Shown here: positions 15,725 through 25,556 of the stretch, piece after piece | Layout of the letters: each line of letters opens with the position of its first letter | Position numbering within the stretch: position 1 is the stretch's first letter | DNA from: Actinomycetes bacterium | GTDB taxonomy: Bacteria > Actinomycetota > Acidimicrobiia > Acidimicrobiales > Aldehydirespiratoraceae | Direction: 5' to 3' | NCBI GenBank assembly: GCA_024276495.1 | Contig: JAJRXC010000090.1 | Span: 1 to 57,329, forward strand | Length of the DNA stretch: 57,329 nt | Program-made: the position numbers and the translations under genes | Notes under the pieces: model-generated | Told to the model about the DNA's origin: nothing | The model's database searches: none | What the model saw: the letters and a program-made list of their open reading frames with translations, nothing else

Positions 15725-17097
15725 GAGACCGCGCGGAGCCGGTCGATGACGGTGTCGGGCACCGCGGTGAGGTCGCCGGCCCCGAGGGTGAGGCAGAGAT
15801 CGCCGGTGTGCAGTCGTGAGGTCAACCATCCCTCGACGTCGTCGAGGCGCGGCAGGTAGGCGACCTCGCGCCACGGGCGCGCGTCGAGGACGGCATCGAC
15901 GAGGAGCTTCCCGCTCACCCCGGGCCGGGGGGTCTCACCGGCGGCGTAGATGTCGGTGATCACGAGCTGGTCCACCTGGTCGAAGGCGTCGGCGAAGTCT
16001 CGCCAGAGCGCCTCCGTGCGGCTGTAGCGATGGGGCTGGAACACGCACACGACCCGGTTCCAGTCGCCGTCTCGGGCGGCTCCCACGGCCGCCTCGACCT
16101 CGGCGGGCAGGTGGGCGTAGTCGTCGACGAACACGACCCCGTTGGCTTCTCCCCGGAACTCGAACCGACGGGCCACCCCGCCGAAACGGCCGAGCGCTCT
16201 GACCGCGGCATCGATCGGTGCGCCGAGCAGGAGACCGGTGACGGCTGCCGCCGCCGCGTTGCGGGCGTTGTGCAGCCCCGGGGTGGGAAGTTCGATCCGG
16301 CCGAGGATCTCGTCGGCGTGACACAACGAGAACGACACGGACGAACGTCGTCGCTCGATGTCGGTCATCTGATAGTCGGCGCCGGCCGAGGTGCCGTAGG
16401 TGACGCGTCGGTCTCCGCCGGCGAGCGCCGCCGACCCGGGGTCGTCGGCGCACGCGACCGTGAGCTTCGCGGCGCCGGCGAACTCCTCGAACGCGGCTCG
16501 CAGCGCGGCCGGGTCGTTCCCGTAGGTCTCGAGATGATCCGGTTCGACGTTGGTGACCACCGCTACCTCCGCCCCGAGGGCGAGGAAGGTGCGGTCGGAC
16601 TCGTCGGCTTCGATCACGAACCATTCGCCCTCGTCCCAGACCGCGCCCGAACCGATCTCGTTCACGTCGCCACCGATGATGAACGAGGGGCGCAGGTCGG
16701 CCTCGGCGAGCACGAGCGACAGCATCGACGCGGTGGTGGTCTTGCCGTGGGTGCCGGCCACCGCGACCGTGCGTCGTGCCGCGGCGATGGCGGGCAAGAT
16801 GTCGGCCCGGCGCAAGATGTCGAGCCCCGCGTCCTCGGCCGCACGCACCTCGGGGTTCCGTGCGGGGACGGCCGTGGAGATCGCGATCATCTCCGCGTCG
16901 CCGAGATTCGCGGCGTCGTGACCGATCGTCACGGTGATCCCGGCGGCTCGGAGTCGCTCCGCGACGGGGCCGTCCTTGAGGTCCGAACCCGTGACCTCGT
17001 GGCCCATGCGATGGAGAACCGACGCGATCGCGCCCATTCCCGCGCCGGCTGCGCCGACGACGTGGATGCGACGGGGAGTGCTGAGGTCGGGTTTCAT
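15721..17097 (-). CDS. murC: UDP-N-acetylmuramate-L-alanine ligase
   Basis: 458 residues in three Mur-ligase domains: an N-terminal Rossmann part (V-V-G-A-A-G-A-G-M-G-A), the ATP loop A-G-T-H-G-K-T-T-T (residues 114-122), and the C-terminal domain with F-Q-P-H-R-Y-S-R-T, typical of MurC. It adds L-Ala to UDP-MurNAc, the first step of stem peptide assembly. The start overlaps the murG stop (ATGA) and the stop overlaps the murB GTG. Confidence 0.97.
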   Translation of the reverse strand: MKPDLSTPRRIHVVGAAGAGMGAIASVLHRMGHEVTGSDLKDGPVAERLRAAGITVTIGHDAANLGDAEMIAISTAVPARNPEVRAAEDAGLDILRRADILPAIAAARRTVAVAGTHGKTTTASMLSLVLAEADLRPSFIIGGDVNEIGSGAVWDEGEWFVIEADESDRTFLALGAEVAVVTNVEPDHLETYGNDPAALRAAFEEFAGAAKLTVACADDPGSAALAGGDRRVTYGTSAGADYQMTDIERRRSSVSFSLCHADEILGRIELPTPGLHNARNAAAAAVTGLLLGAPIDAAVRALGRFGGVARRFEFRGEANGVVFVDDYAHLPAEVEAAVGAARDGDWNRVVCVFQPHRYSRTEALWRDFADAFDQVDQLVITDIYAAGETPRPGVSGKLLVDAVLDARPWREVAYLPRLDDVEGWLTSRLHTGDLCLTLGAGDLTAVPDTVIDRLRAVS

Positions 17098-18245
17098 CTC
17101 GTTCTCCGCTCCTGGTGGGGACGACGGGCATGGGACTCGACGAGGTCGACGATCGCGGCGGGTGCGTCGGGGCGGCCGAACGAGGCGGCGCCGGCCGCCA
17201 TCTTCTCGCGACGATCGTGATCGGCCAGCAACTCGTCGACCACGAGCCGCAGCCGATCGCCGTCGAGCTCCGGGTCGGGCACGACCACCGCGGCGTCGAC
17301 CTCGGCGAGCGCACGGGCGTTGGCCGTCTGGTGATCTCCGGGGGCGCCCGGCAGCGGGACGAGCACCGAGGGGAGCCCGACCACGGCGAGCTCGGCGACC
17401 GTGTTCCCTCCGGCCCGGCAGACGGCGAGGTCGACGGCGGCGTAGACCGAGGCCATGTCGTCTTCATAGCGCACGAGGCGGTAGTCGAGCACCGCGTCCG
17501 GGGCCAGGGGGATCCGCTCGGCGAGGTCGTCGTGGTCGCGGGCGCCGGCGATGTGATGAATCGTCAGGTCGTCGCGTCCGGCCCATCGGGGCAGCGCGGC
17601 GAGAAGCGCCTCGTTGATCCGGCGTGCCCCCAGCGAGCCACCCATCACGACCACGGCGCACGAGTCGGCGTCGATGCCCATCGCCGCTCTGGCCGCCGCC
17701 CGCCCGCCGACCCGGTCGACCGCGGCGATCTCCGGACGCACCGGGTTCCCCGTCCACACGGCGTTGGGCAGCGACGATCCGGGAAACGGGACGGCGCACG
17801 CGCCGGCGAATCTCGCGGCGAGGCGATTCGCGGCGGACGGCACGGCGTTCTGTTCGGTCAGGACGATCGGAACTCTCCACACGATCGCGGCCACGACGCC
17901 GGGTACCGACGCGTAGCCCCCGAGCGCCACCAGCACCGCAGGGCGATGGCGGGCGAACCGGGCGATGGCGCGGACGATGGCGACCATGAGTCCGGTGACG
18001 GCCGCGACGTTGGCCACGGCCAGCCGACGTTGGATGCCCCGGCCTTGGAGGGCGAGAAGTGAGAAGCCGGCCTCGGGAACCAGCCGGGTCTCGAGGCCGC
18101 GGGAGCTCCCGATCCAGGTGACGGACGGGCGCGGCACACCCCGGCGCACCATCTCCTCGGCGACGGCCAGCCCGGGTGAGACATGACCCGCGGTTCCTCC
18201 TCCGGCGATCACCGCCCACACGACGGACCGGCCCATGTCGTTCAC
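17094..18245 (-). CDS. murG: UDP-GlcNAc:lipid I GlcNAc transferase MurG
   Basis: A 383-residue GT28 glycosyltransferase that makes lipid II from lipid I on the inner membrane face. Diagnostic are the glycine loop G-G-G-T-A-G-H-V-S-P-G-L-A, V-A-L-G-G-Y-A-S-V-P, E-Q-N-A-V-P, G-G-S-L-G-A-R-R-I-N and the C-terminal C-R-A-G-G-N-T-V-A-E-L. I chose the GTG at 18245, overlapping the ftsW stop as GTGA; the ATG at 18236 three codons later is the alternative. It overlaps murC at its 3' end. Confidence 0.96.
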   Translation of the reverse strand: MNDMGRSVVWAVIAGGGTAGHVSPGLAVAEEMVRRGVPRPSVTWIGSSRGLETRLVPEAGFSLLALQGRGIQRRLAVANVAAVTGLMVAIVRAIARFARHRPAVLVALGGYASVPGVVAAIVWRVPIVLTEQNAVPSAANRLAARFAGACAVPFPGSSLPNAVWTGNPVRPEIAAVDRVGGRAAARAAMGIDADSCAVVVMGGSLGARRINEALLAALPRWAGRDDLTIHHIAGARDHDDLAERIPLAPDAVLDYRLVRYEDDMASVYAAVDLAVCRAGGNTVAELAVVGLPSVLVPLPGAPGDHQTANARALAEVDAAVVVPDPELDGDRLRLVVDELLADHDRREKMAAGAASFGRPDAPAAIVDLVESHARRPHQERRTR

Positions 18246-19444
18246 CGGCCCTGACGGGCGATGTTGAGCACCACTCCCACGGCCGCCATCGTGACGACGA
18301 GGGAGGTGCCACCGAACGACAGGAACGGCAAGGTGACGCCGACGACCGGCACCAGCTTGGTGACCGAACCGATGTTGACGAACGCCTGCACGACGACCCA
18401 GGTGGTGATCCCGAGGGCGAGCAGCATGCCGAAACGGTCCGGCGCCCGGAGGGCGGCGACCGCGCCGGCGACCCCGACGATCAGGAAGAGGATCACCACG
18501 AACCCCGCACCGAGCAGACCGAGCTCCTCGGCGATGATGGCGAAGATGAAGTCGGAGTGGGCGAACGGGAGGAATCCCCATTTCGCCTTGCTCGCGCCCA
18601 GACCCACTCCCGTCAGGCCGCCGACGGTGATGGCGTGGAGCGACTGCAACGACTGGTAGCCGAGGAAGTCGGGGTCGATCCACGGGTCGAGGAACACCCG
18701 GAAGCGCTGTCGACGCCACGCCGTGCCGAGGATCGCGGCCGCGGTGCCGAGCGTGCCGAGCGCGGCGAGGCCGGTCATGTGGAGCAGAGGGGCTCCGGCG
18801 ATGAAGAGCATCACCATCACCGCCGCGGCCATGATCACCGCGTTGCCGAGGTGCGGCTGGGCCATCAACAACACGACGAAGAGGCCGGTGACCGCGACCA
18901 CGGGCCGGACGGTCGCGCGCGTGTTCTTCATCTCCCGACCCGGACGGCTCAAGATGTCGGCGGTGAACAGGACCAAGGCGAGCTTGGCGATCTCCGACGG
19001 CTGGAACGAGAACGGTCCGAGCCGGATCCAGCGAGTCGCCCCGTTAGCGTCCACCCCGAACCCCGGCAGGAGCAGGACGAGCAACAGGACCAGCGAGCCG
19101 ACGACGGCCGGGGTGGCGAAGATCCGCAGTCGTCGGTAGTCGATGCGCATCGTCACGAGGAGCACGGCGGTCCCCACGCCGGTCCACATCACCTGGCGCC
19201 GGAACAGGCTCCACGCGCTGTCGGACCGGTTGATGCTCACCACCGCGGAGGCCGAGAGCGTCATCACCACTCCCAGCAACACGAGCGCCGTGATCGCGAG
19301 GAACAGGACGAGGAACGGACCGGTTCGTCGACCCACCGGCCGCTTCGGGCCGCGGCCGTCGGGTTTGACCCGCGCCGTCGGATGACGAACCCGGGCCGAT
19401 TGGATCCGGTCCCGGCGTGGGCGGCGATTCTCGGTCGCCGTCAT
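18242..19444 (-). CDS. ftsW: SEDS glycosyltransferase FtsW
   Basis: 400 residues. After a basic cytoplasmic tail of about 40 residues come roughly ten membrane segments with the SEDS signatures N-G-A-T-R-W-I-R-L-G-P-F-S-F-Q-P-S-E-I-A-K and P-F-L-S-F-G-G-T-S. FtsW polymerises lipid II glycan at the septum together with FtsI. Its place between murD and murG, with ATGA overlap at the murD end and GTGA at the murG end, supports FtsW rather than RodA. Confidence 0.95.
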   Translation of the reverse strand: MTATENRRPRRDRIQSARVRHPTARVKPDGRGPKRPVGRRTGPFLVLFLAITALVLLGVVMTLSASAVVSINRSDSAWSLFRRQVMWTGVGTAVLLVTMRIDYRRLRIFATPAVVGSLVLLLVLLLPGFGVDANGATRWIRLGPFSFQPSEIAKLALVLFTADILSRPGREMKNTRATVRPVVAVTGLFVVLLMAQPHLGNAVIMAAAVMVMLFIAGAPLLHMTGLAALGTLGTAAAILGTAWRRQRFRVFLDPWIDPDFLGYQSLQSLHAITVGGLTGVGLGASKAKWGFLPFAHSDFIFAIIAEELGLLGAGFVVILFLIVGVAGAVAALRAPDRFGMLLALGITTWVVVQAFVNIGSVTKLVPVVGVTLPFLSFGGTSLVVTMAAVGVVLNIARQGR

Positions 19445-20787
19445 GATGAGCCGCCAAGAGCACGGACCGAGCGGGCGAAGTCGTCGCCACGCTCGCGATA
19501 GTCGCGGTACCAGTCGAACGAGGCGCAGGCCGGGCTGAGCAGCACCACCCGACCCCCCGCGGCGTACGCCCGGGCGGTGGCGACCGCCGCGTCCATGTCA
19601 GCGGCACGACTGACCGGATGGGTTGGCTCGAAGACCGCGGCGACCTCGTCGGCCGCGTCGCCGATCGCGACGACGGCGTGGATGTGGTCGCCGGCCTGGG
19701 CCAACACGCCGAGGTCGACTCCCTTGTTGCGACCACCGGCGATCAACACGACCGACTCGAAGCCGCGAAGGGCGGCCAGCGTGGCGTGGGGGGTCGTCGA
19801 TTTCGAGTCGTCGTAGAACATCGAGCCATCGATCTCGGCCACCGGGCTGACCCGATGCGGCAGGCCCGCGAACGTCTCCGCGGTCGCGGCGACCGCGTCG
19901 AGATTGGCACCGATGGCCGTGACCGTGGCGGCGACGGCGAGGAGATCCTCGACGTCGTGCGGCAGGGATCGCCACATGCGGTCGGTCGTGAGGAACGGGC
20001 CGTCGGGTCCGGACAGCTTGTCGCCCTCGACTCGCCAATCGGCCGACGGCCCGCCGAAGGTGACCACCGTCCGGTCGGTCGGAACGTGACGCATCACGAC
20101 CGGGTCCAGCGCGTTGGCCACCGCGGTTCCGCCGGGACCGATCGACGAGAAGATCTTCGCCTTCGCCCTCTCGTAGGCCTCGAGGTCAGGGTGGATGTCG
20201 AGATGGTCCGGAGCGAAGTTGAGCCACGTGCCGACGCGGGGTTCGAAGTCGCGCACGCGGGCCAGCCGAAACGACGATGCCTCGACCACGAACACCTCGG
20301 TCGTGGGGTCGTCGATCGCGACGACGAGGGGTACGTCGGTGTTGCCGGCCGCGACCGCGTCGATGCCGGCACGGGTCAGCGCGTCGACCGACATCTCGAC
20401 GACGGTCGTCTTGCCGTTGGTGCCGGTGACCGCGGCGATCGGCCGCCGATCCCATGCCGCGGCGAGATCGAGCTCGCTGACGACCGCGCACCCGGTCTCG
20501 TCGGCTGCCGCGAACGCCACGTGCTGTTCGGGCAGACCCGGCGCGGGAACGACGAAGTCCGCGGCCGCGACGAGCCGGGCCGTGTCGGCCCCGGTGGGCC
20601 CTTCGACCAACTCGACACCGAGGTCTTCGGCCGCGCCCCGCAGAAGCTCGTCGGGATGGTCGTCGACCGCGGTCACCTGGTGTCCCCGACGCGCCAACGC
20701 GCCGGCCACCGCTCGGTTGGTCACACCCATGCCGACGAGCAGCGCCCGCCTCGGTCCGGCCCGCAGTGTCTCCGCGAACGTCGACAT
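19441..20787 (-). CDS. murD: UDP-N-acetylmuramoyl-L-alanine-D-glutamate ligase
   Basis: 448 residues. The N-terminal Rossmann domain (L-L-V-G-M-G-V-T-N-R-A-V-A) is followed by the ATP loop T-G-T-N-G-K-T-T (121-128), the Mur-ligase centre (E-A-S-S-F-R-L, N-F-A-P-D-H-L-D-I-H) and the C-terminal D-D-S-K-S-T-T-P-H-A. It adds D-Glu to UDP-MurNAc-L-Ala. The start codon ATG at 20787 shares its A with the mraY stop (TGATG), and the end overlaps ftsW. Confidence 0.97.
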   Translation of the reverse strand: MSTFAETLRAGPRRALLVGMGVTNRAVAGALARRGHQVTAVDDHPDELLRGAAEDLGVELVEGPTGADTARLVAAADFVVPAPGLPEQHVAFAAADETGCAVVSELDLAAAWDRRPIAAVTGTNGKTTVVEMSVDALTRAGIDAVAAGNTDVPLVVAIDDPTTEVFVVEASSFRLARVRDFEPRVGTWLNFAPDHLDIHPDLEAYERAKAKIFSSIGPGGTAVANALDPVVMRHVPTDRTVVTFGGPSADWRVEGDKLSGPDGPFLTTDRMWRSLPHDVEDLLAVAATVTAIGANLDAVAATAETFAGLPHRVSPVAEIDGSMFYDDSKSTTPHATLAALRGFESVVLIAGGRNKGVDLGVLAQAGDHIHAVVAIGDAADEVAAVFEPTHPVSRAADMDAAVATARAYAAGGRVVLLSPACASFDWYRDYRERGDDFARSVRALGGSS

Positions 20788-21821
20788 CAGGCGGTGATCC
20801 CTTCCCTGATCGCGTCGGCGTAGAACAAGCCCAGGCCGACGGCGGTGCACAGACCCGACATGATCCACAACCGGATGAGGATGGTCGTCTCGGGCCAACC
20901 GCAGAGCTCGAAGTGGTGGTGGACCGGCGCCATGCGGAACAGACGGCGCCCGCCGAAACGGCGAAAGACGATGACCTGGAGGATCACCGAGACCGTTTCG
21001 ATGACGAACAGCCCGCCGATGATCGGCAACAGCAGTTGCGTCTGGGTGGCCAACGACAACGCGGCCAGCCCGCTGCCGATCGCGAGGGAACCCGTGTCGC
21101 CCATGAAGATCTGCGCCGGCGGCGCGTTCCACCAGAGGAAACCGATGATGCCACCGACCATCGCGGCGGAGATCACCGCGAGGTCCAACGACGCGGGGTT
21201 GTCGTAGGCGGCCGGGTTGCGGAACTGCCAGAAGCCGATGAACGTGAACGCGGTGAATCCGAGCGCCGCGGCGCCGGCGGCCAGCCCGTCGAGACCGTCG
21301 GTGAGGTTGACCGAGTTCGTCATGCCCACGATCAACAACACGGCCCACAACATCCAGAGCACCCGACCCAGCTCCCATCCCGGGTAGGCGAAGCGGGTGA
21401 ACGACAGCGTCGTGTGGACCTCGGTGAACTGGGTCATCAAGAACGCGAAGCCGGCGGCGACGACGAGCTGGCCGAGCAGCTTCGCCCGCTTGCTGAGGCC
21501 CAGGTTGCGGGCCGCGACGACCTTGATCCAGTCGTCCATGAGGCCGACGACGCCACCGCCGATGATGGCGAGCACGACGAAGATCCCGCGGGTCGTGTAG
21601 ATGCCGCCGAAGACGTCGGAGACGACATAGCCCGAGACGACACCGAGCACCAGGGCGAGACCTCCCATCGTCGGCGTTCCCGCCTTGAGGTGGTGACCCT
21701 CGGGTCCGTCGTCGCGGATGGGTTGACCGATCCCGTGTTCGGTCAGCCAGTTGATCAGCGCCTTGGTGCCGAACAGGGAGACCATCATGGAGATCGCCGC
21801 GGCGATCAGGAGCCGCGTCAC
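20787..21821 (-). CDS. mraY: Phospho-N-acetylmuramoyl-pentapeptide transferase
   Basis: A 344-residue polytopic enzyme (about ten membrane segments) that couples UDP-MurNAc-pentapeptide to undecaprenyl phosphate, giving lipid I. Family hallmarks include H-L-K-A-G-T-P-T-M-G-G, D-D-W-I-K, N-S-V-N-L-T-D-G-L-D-G-L-A, F-M-G-D-T-G-S-L-A-I-G and the cytoplasmic H-H-H-F-E. The start overlaps the murE stop by ATGA. In most relatives murF separates these two genes; here there is no room for it. Confidence 0.97.
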   Translation of the reverse strand: MTRLLIAAAISMMVSLFGTKALINWLTEHGIGQPIRDDGPEGHHLKAGTPTMGGLALVLGVVSGYVVSDVFGGIYTTRGIFVVLAIIGGGVVGLMDDWIKVVAARNLGLSKRAKLLGQLVVAAGFAFLMTQFTEVHTTLSFTRFAYPGWELGRVLWMLWAVLLIVGMTNSVNLTDGLDGLAAGAAALGFTAFTFIGFWQFRNPAAYDNPASLDLAVISAAMVGGIIGFLWWNAPPAQIFMGDTGSLAIGSGLAALSLATQTQLLLPIIGGLFVIETVSVILQVIVFRRFGGRRLFRMAPVHHHFELCGWPETTILIRLWIMSGLCTAVGLGLFYADAIREGITA

Positions 21822-23221
21822 GACGCGCCCCCGAGCCGACGGAGCTCGTCACGAGCGACGTCGCGGTCGTCGAACTCGACGACCACGGAGCCGATGGTCT
21901 GGGTGGATTCATGGCCTTTTCCGGCGATCAGCACGACATCACCCTTGCGTGCGCCGGCCAGCGCGTGGCGGATCGCGGCGCGACGGTCGGGTTCGACCAG
22001 CTCCGGAGGGTTGGTCATACCGGAGACGATGCCCGCGATGATGGCGTCGGGTGGCTCACCCCTCGGGTTGTCGCTGGTCACCACCACCCGGTCCGCGAGC
22101 CGCTCGGCCACCTCCCCCATCCGGGGTCGTTTGGTCCGGTCACGGTCACCGCCGGCGCCGAACACGAGCACCAACGACCGGTCGGTGACGGCCCGGGCGG
22201 CGGCGAGCACCGTCTCGAGCCCGTCGGGCGTGTGGGCGTAGTCCACGAGAACGGTGAAGGGTTGGCCTTCGTCGATCGTCTCGAACCGTCCGGGCACATG
22301 GGGGGCGACGGCCAACGCCGCCGCGATCGCCGCCGGTTCGTGGCCGAGGCCGTGAACGATCTCCGCGGCGAGCACGGCGTTGGCGACGTTGAAGGTGCCG
22401 GCCAGGGGAAGGTCGACGGTCTGACCTCGCCACGAGAACCGACTGCGGTGGGTTCCGGTCTCGACCCCCCGGAGGTGGTCCTCGGTGATGCGTTCCACCG
22501 CCATGTCGACGGAGTCGGCGAGTCGGGCGCCGAAGGGGCCCCGGGTGTCGATCACCGCGAGGTCGGCGAACGTCGCGGTGAACAGGCGTCGCTTCGCCGC
22601 GAAGTAGTTCTCGATGGTGCCGTGGTGGTCGAGGTGGTCGATTCCGAGGTTGGTGAAGGCCACGACCCGAAACCTCGTCCCGTCCACCCGTCGCTGTTCG
22701 AGCGCGTGCGACGAGACCTCCATCGCCACCGACGGTTGCCCGTCACGGCGGGCCTTGGCGAGGATTCGCTGGAGGTCCGTCGCCTCCGGCGTCGTTCGGG
22801 TCCCGGTGAGGGTTCCGATCTCGTGAACGCCCACGCCGAGCTCGCCCATGATCCCGGCGACGAGCCGCACGGTCGTCGTCTTGCCGTTGGTCCCGGTCAC
22901 ACCGACGACGTCGAGGGATCGGCTCGGGTCGCCGTGGACGAGCGAGGCGACGGGTCCCATCGCGGCGCGAACCGACGGAACGATCAGTTCGGGGACACCC
23001 AGTTCGAGCGGACGCTCCGCCAGCACGGCGACGGCTCCGGCCTCCACGGCGTGGTGGGCGTGGTCGTGGCCGTCCGCGTTGGCCCCCGCGACACAGCAGA
23101 ACAACGTCGCGGGTCCGACCCGGCGGGAGTCGTGTTCGACGTCTTCGATCCGGAGGGCGGCGGAGGTCGACGTGACCTTCAGCCCGAGACGTTCGCCCAC
23201 CGCGTCGAGCCGCGCCGTCAT
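21818..23221 (-). CDS. murE: UDP-MurNAc-tripeptide synthetase MurE, meso-diaminopimelate type
   Basis: 467 residues. The ATP loop is T-G-T-N-G-K-T-T-T (residues 109-117), the substrate loop includes E-V-S-S-H-A-L, and near residue 384 stands S-D-N-P-R, the motif that recognises meso-diaminopimelate (Lys-type MurE lacks it). It therefore predicts a DAP-containing wall. The ATG at 23221 overlaps the ftsI stop (ATGA), and the gene runs directly into mraY. It is a single full-length MurE; no MurF part is fused to it. Confidence 0.97.
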   Translation of the reverse strand: MTARLDAVGERLGLKVTSTSAALRIEDVEHDSRRVGPATLFCCVAGANADGHDHAHHAVEAGAVAVLAERPLELGVPELIVPSVRAAMGPVASLVHGDPSRSLDVVGVTGTNGKTTTVRLVAGIMGELGVGVHEIGTLTGTRTTPEATDLQRILAKARRDGQPSVAMEVSSHALEQRRVDGTRFRVVAFTNLGIDHLDHHGTIENYFAAKRRLFTATFADLAVIDTRGPFGARLADSVDMAVERITEDHLRGVETGTHRSRFSWRGQTVDLPLAGTFNVANAVLAAEIVHGLGHEPAAIAAALAVAPHVPGRFETIDEGQPFTVLVDYAHTPDGLETVLAAARAVTDRSLVLVFGAGGDRDRTKRPRMGEVAERLADRVVVTSDNPRGEPPDAIIAGIVSGMTNPPELVEPDRRAAIRHALAGARKGDVVLIAGKGHESTQTIGSVVVEFDDRDVARDELRRLGGAS

Positions 23222-25140
23222 GTCGCCACTGGGTCGGGATCCGGCTCCGGCACGGTGGTGACGGGAACCGCGGCTGCGGCCCGGACCCGTTCGTCGGCGC
23301 GAACCGCGTCGGAGAGCGGCGCGATCCGGAGCTGGCCCACCGCGTAGCTCGCCACCTCGGCGAACAGCGGCGCGGCGAGTTGGCCGCCGCCGGTGCGATC
23401 CCCCTGCGGGTTGTCGATCACGACGATGATGGTCAACGCCGGTCCGTTGTCGTTCTCCACGATGCCGCCGAAGCTGGCGGTGATCGCCCGTGAGCCGTCG
23501 GCGCACAGGTAGCCGACTCCACCGGCACAGGGCTGCCACGCGGTGCCCGTCTTCCCGGCGACGTCGTAGCCGGGAAGGGCCCCGGCCCGACCGGTACCGT
23601 CGACCACGACCTGCTTCATCATGGCGATGACGCGGTCGGCGGTCTCCTCGGACAGGACGCGCACCGGTGCTCGACTGCCGATGTCGTCCATGACCACGAC
23701 GGGATCGAACCGGAGCCCACCGGCCGCCAACGTCGAGAACACCTGGAACATCTGGATCGGTGAGACGGCGACGCCTTGACCGATCGCCGCGTTCGACAGC
23801 TTCAAGGCGTTGGCGTCGAGCGGGTCGAGGATGCCGCTGGCCTCACCGGAGACGCCGAGCGTGGTGGGCTCCCCGAGCCCGAAGTCGCGCATCGTCTCGT
23901 AGAGCGCGTCGGCGCCGACGGCCTGCGCCATCGTGATCGTGCCGTTGTTCGAGGACTTGCGCAGGACCCAGCTCGGGGTCCGGGCCGCGCCCTCCGGCGG
24001 CACGTTTCGGTCGACGTAGCGATGGGGGGCGACGTCGGCGCCGAGATCGATCCGGAGCTCCTGTGGGATGTCGAACGCGGCGCTCGGCGACATGGCGCCG
24101 TTCTCGAAGACCGACGAGAAGGTGATGGGCTTCATGATCGACCCGGGTTCGTAGGTCCAGGTGGCCGCCAGGTTGGTGGTGGTGCATCCGACCTCACCCG
24201 TGTCGAGGTCTCGGACCACGTTGGCCATCGCGAGGATCTCGCCGGTTCGCGGGTCGCCGACGATGACCATGCCGCGGTCCGCCTGGGCCTCCTCGACGGC
24301 GCGGATGGGGAGTTGTTCGGTCTTGAACTGGATGTTGCGGTCGATCGTCAGCGTGAGATCCTCGCCGGGCTCCATCGGCTCGATGATCCGGAATCCGCCG
24401 GGGATTCGCACGTCGCCGCCGGCCTGGGTCTGTCGAACACCCTCTCCCGGGGTTCCGGTGAGCCGGTCGTCGAACTCGAGCTCGAGCCCGCTCACACCGA
24501 CCTGGTCGGCGTCGACGCGCCCGACGAGGGCGAGGCCCGAGCAGTCCCCGTTCGGGTGCTCACGCCGCTGTTCCTCGTCGATGTAGATGCCGGGAAGGTC
24601 GAGGGCGAGGACCGCCTCACCCACTTCGGGATCGACCTGGCGTTCGAGATAGACGAAGGCCCGGTCGCGGCCGAGTCGTTCCTGCAGAACCTCGGGTGGG
24701 GTCGACAGCACCGCGGCGAGCTCGTCGACCGCGGCACCCAGGAGATCGGCGTCGGGCTCGGCCCGGTCGGCCGACTGGAGGATGCGGGGGTTGGCGACGA
24801 TCGACGGGCGGGGCAGCGAGAGGGCGATCGAGCGTCCGAACCGGTCGAGGATCTGGCCGCGTGGCGCCGCGATCGTCTGGCTCCGGATCTGGCTGCCGAT
24901 CGCGCTGGCCAGCTCTTCATCCGGGGTGAGCTGGAGATCCACCAGGCGCCAACCGAAGCCGGCACCCATGGAGGCCAGCGCGAGCAGGAGCACCGCGACG
25001 CGTGCGCGACTGACCGGCGGACGGGCGGCGATGACCTTCTTCGACGTTCTCGAGCCGGGCTTCGTGGCGCGACTTCGTCGGCCGTGGGTGGTGGTGGCGC
25101 GGGTTCGGGAGGTACGGGGGCGACGGGGGGGAGAAGTCAC
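23218..25140 (-). CDS. ftsI: Class B penicillin-binding protein, septal transpeptidase FtsI/PBP3
   Basis: 640 residues: a basic cytoplasmic N-terminus, one membrane anchor (A-R-V-A-V-L-L-L-A-L-A-S-M-G-A-G-F), a dimerisation/pedestal region and the transpeptidase domain with S-I-M-K (Ser near 334), S-S-N (near 396) and K-T-G (near 529). There are no PASTA repeats. It crosslinks septal peptidoglycan with FtsW. I chose the GTG at 25140, forming GTGA with the ftsL stop; frames further upstream read through ftsL in another phase. It overlaps murE at the 3' end. Confidence 0.95.
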   Translation of the reverse strand: MTSPPRRPRTSRTRATTTHGRRSRATKPGSRTSKKVIAARPPVSRARVAVLLLALASMGAGFGWRLVDLQLTPDEELASAIGSQIRSQTIAAPRGQILDRFGRSIALSLPRPSIVANPRILQSADRAEPDADLLGAAVDELAAVLSTPPEVLQERLGRDRAFVYLERQVDPEVGEAVLALDLPGIYIDEEQRREHPNGDCSGLALVGRVDADQVGVSGLELEFDDRLTGTPGEGVRQTQAGGDVRIPGGFRIIEPMEPGEDLTLTIDRNIQFKTEQLPIRAVEEAQADRGMVIVGDPRTGEILAMANVVRDLDTGEVGCTTTNLAATWTYEPGSIMKPITFSSVFENGAMSPSAAFDIPQELRIDLGADVAPHRYVDRNVPPEGAARTPSWVLRKSSNNGTITMAQAVGADALYETMRDFGLGEPTTLGVSGEASGILDPLDANALKLSNAAIGQGVAVSPIQMFQVFSTLAAGGLRFDPVVVMDDIGSRAPVRVLSEETADRVIAMMKQVVVDGTGRAGALPGYDVAGKTGTAWQPCAGGVGYLCADGSRAITASFGGIVENDNGPALTIIVVIDNPQGDRTGGGQLAAPLFAEVASYAVGQLRIAPLSDAVRADERVRAAAAVPVTTVPEPDPDPVAT

Positions 25141-25556
25141 CCGGCCGCACCTCCCGCGAACGGATCCGGGCGCTCGGGGGGTGTGAGTTGTCCCGGAGGC
25201 ACCGGCGTGAGGATGACCAGGTCCGGGGCCGGGACGTAGCCGGCCGCCAGGGCGGTGGTCTCGACGCCGACCGCCGACTCGGACCAGGCCCGGTCCGCGA
25301 GCGTGTTCACCCGGAGCTCCTCGAGCGCGGCGATGTCGCTGTTGACGTCGTCGAGCTCCGACTGGGTCTGGACGACCACGGCGTGGAGCCCGGCCAGGGC
25401 GAACAGGACGAGGAAGAAGAACCCGGCCACACCGGTCCCGATCGCCCCGACGGTGCGGACCCGATCGGCGGGTCCGACGACTCGGAGCTGGGCCTTTTTC
25501 GGCGCAGGGGCGGGAGCGACTCGCCGAGCGGGGCGGGCCGACGGGTTCGGAGCCAT
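25137..25556 (-). CDS. ftsL: FtsL-like division protein
   Basis: A 139-residue bitopic protein: a Pro/Ala/Arg-rich cytoplasmic tail, one membrane segment (V-A-G-F-F-F-L-V-L-F-A-L-A-G-L), then a short coiled-coil-like stretch (Q-T-Q-S-E-L-D-D-V-N-S-D-I-A-A-L-E-E-L) and a Pro-rich end. Sequence identity to FtsL is always low; size, topology and position between rsmH and ftsI identify it. It should activate FtsWI in complex with FtsB/FtsQ. The ATG at 25556 shares a base with the rsmH stop (TGATG). Confidence 0.85.
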   Translation of the reverse strand: MAPNPSARPARRVAPAPAPKKAQLRVVGPADRVRTVGAIGTGVAGFFFLVLFALAGLHAVVVQTQSELDDVNSDIAALEELRVNTLADRAWSESAVGVETTALAAGYVPAPDLVILTPVPPGQLTPPERPDPFAGGAAG

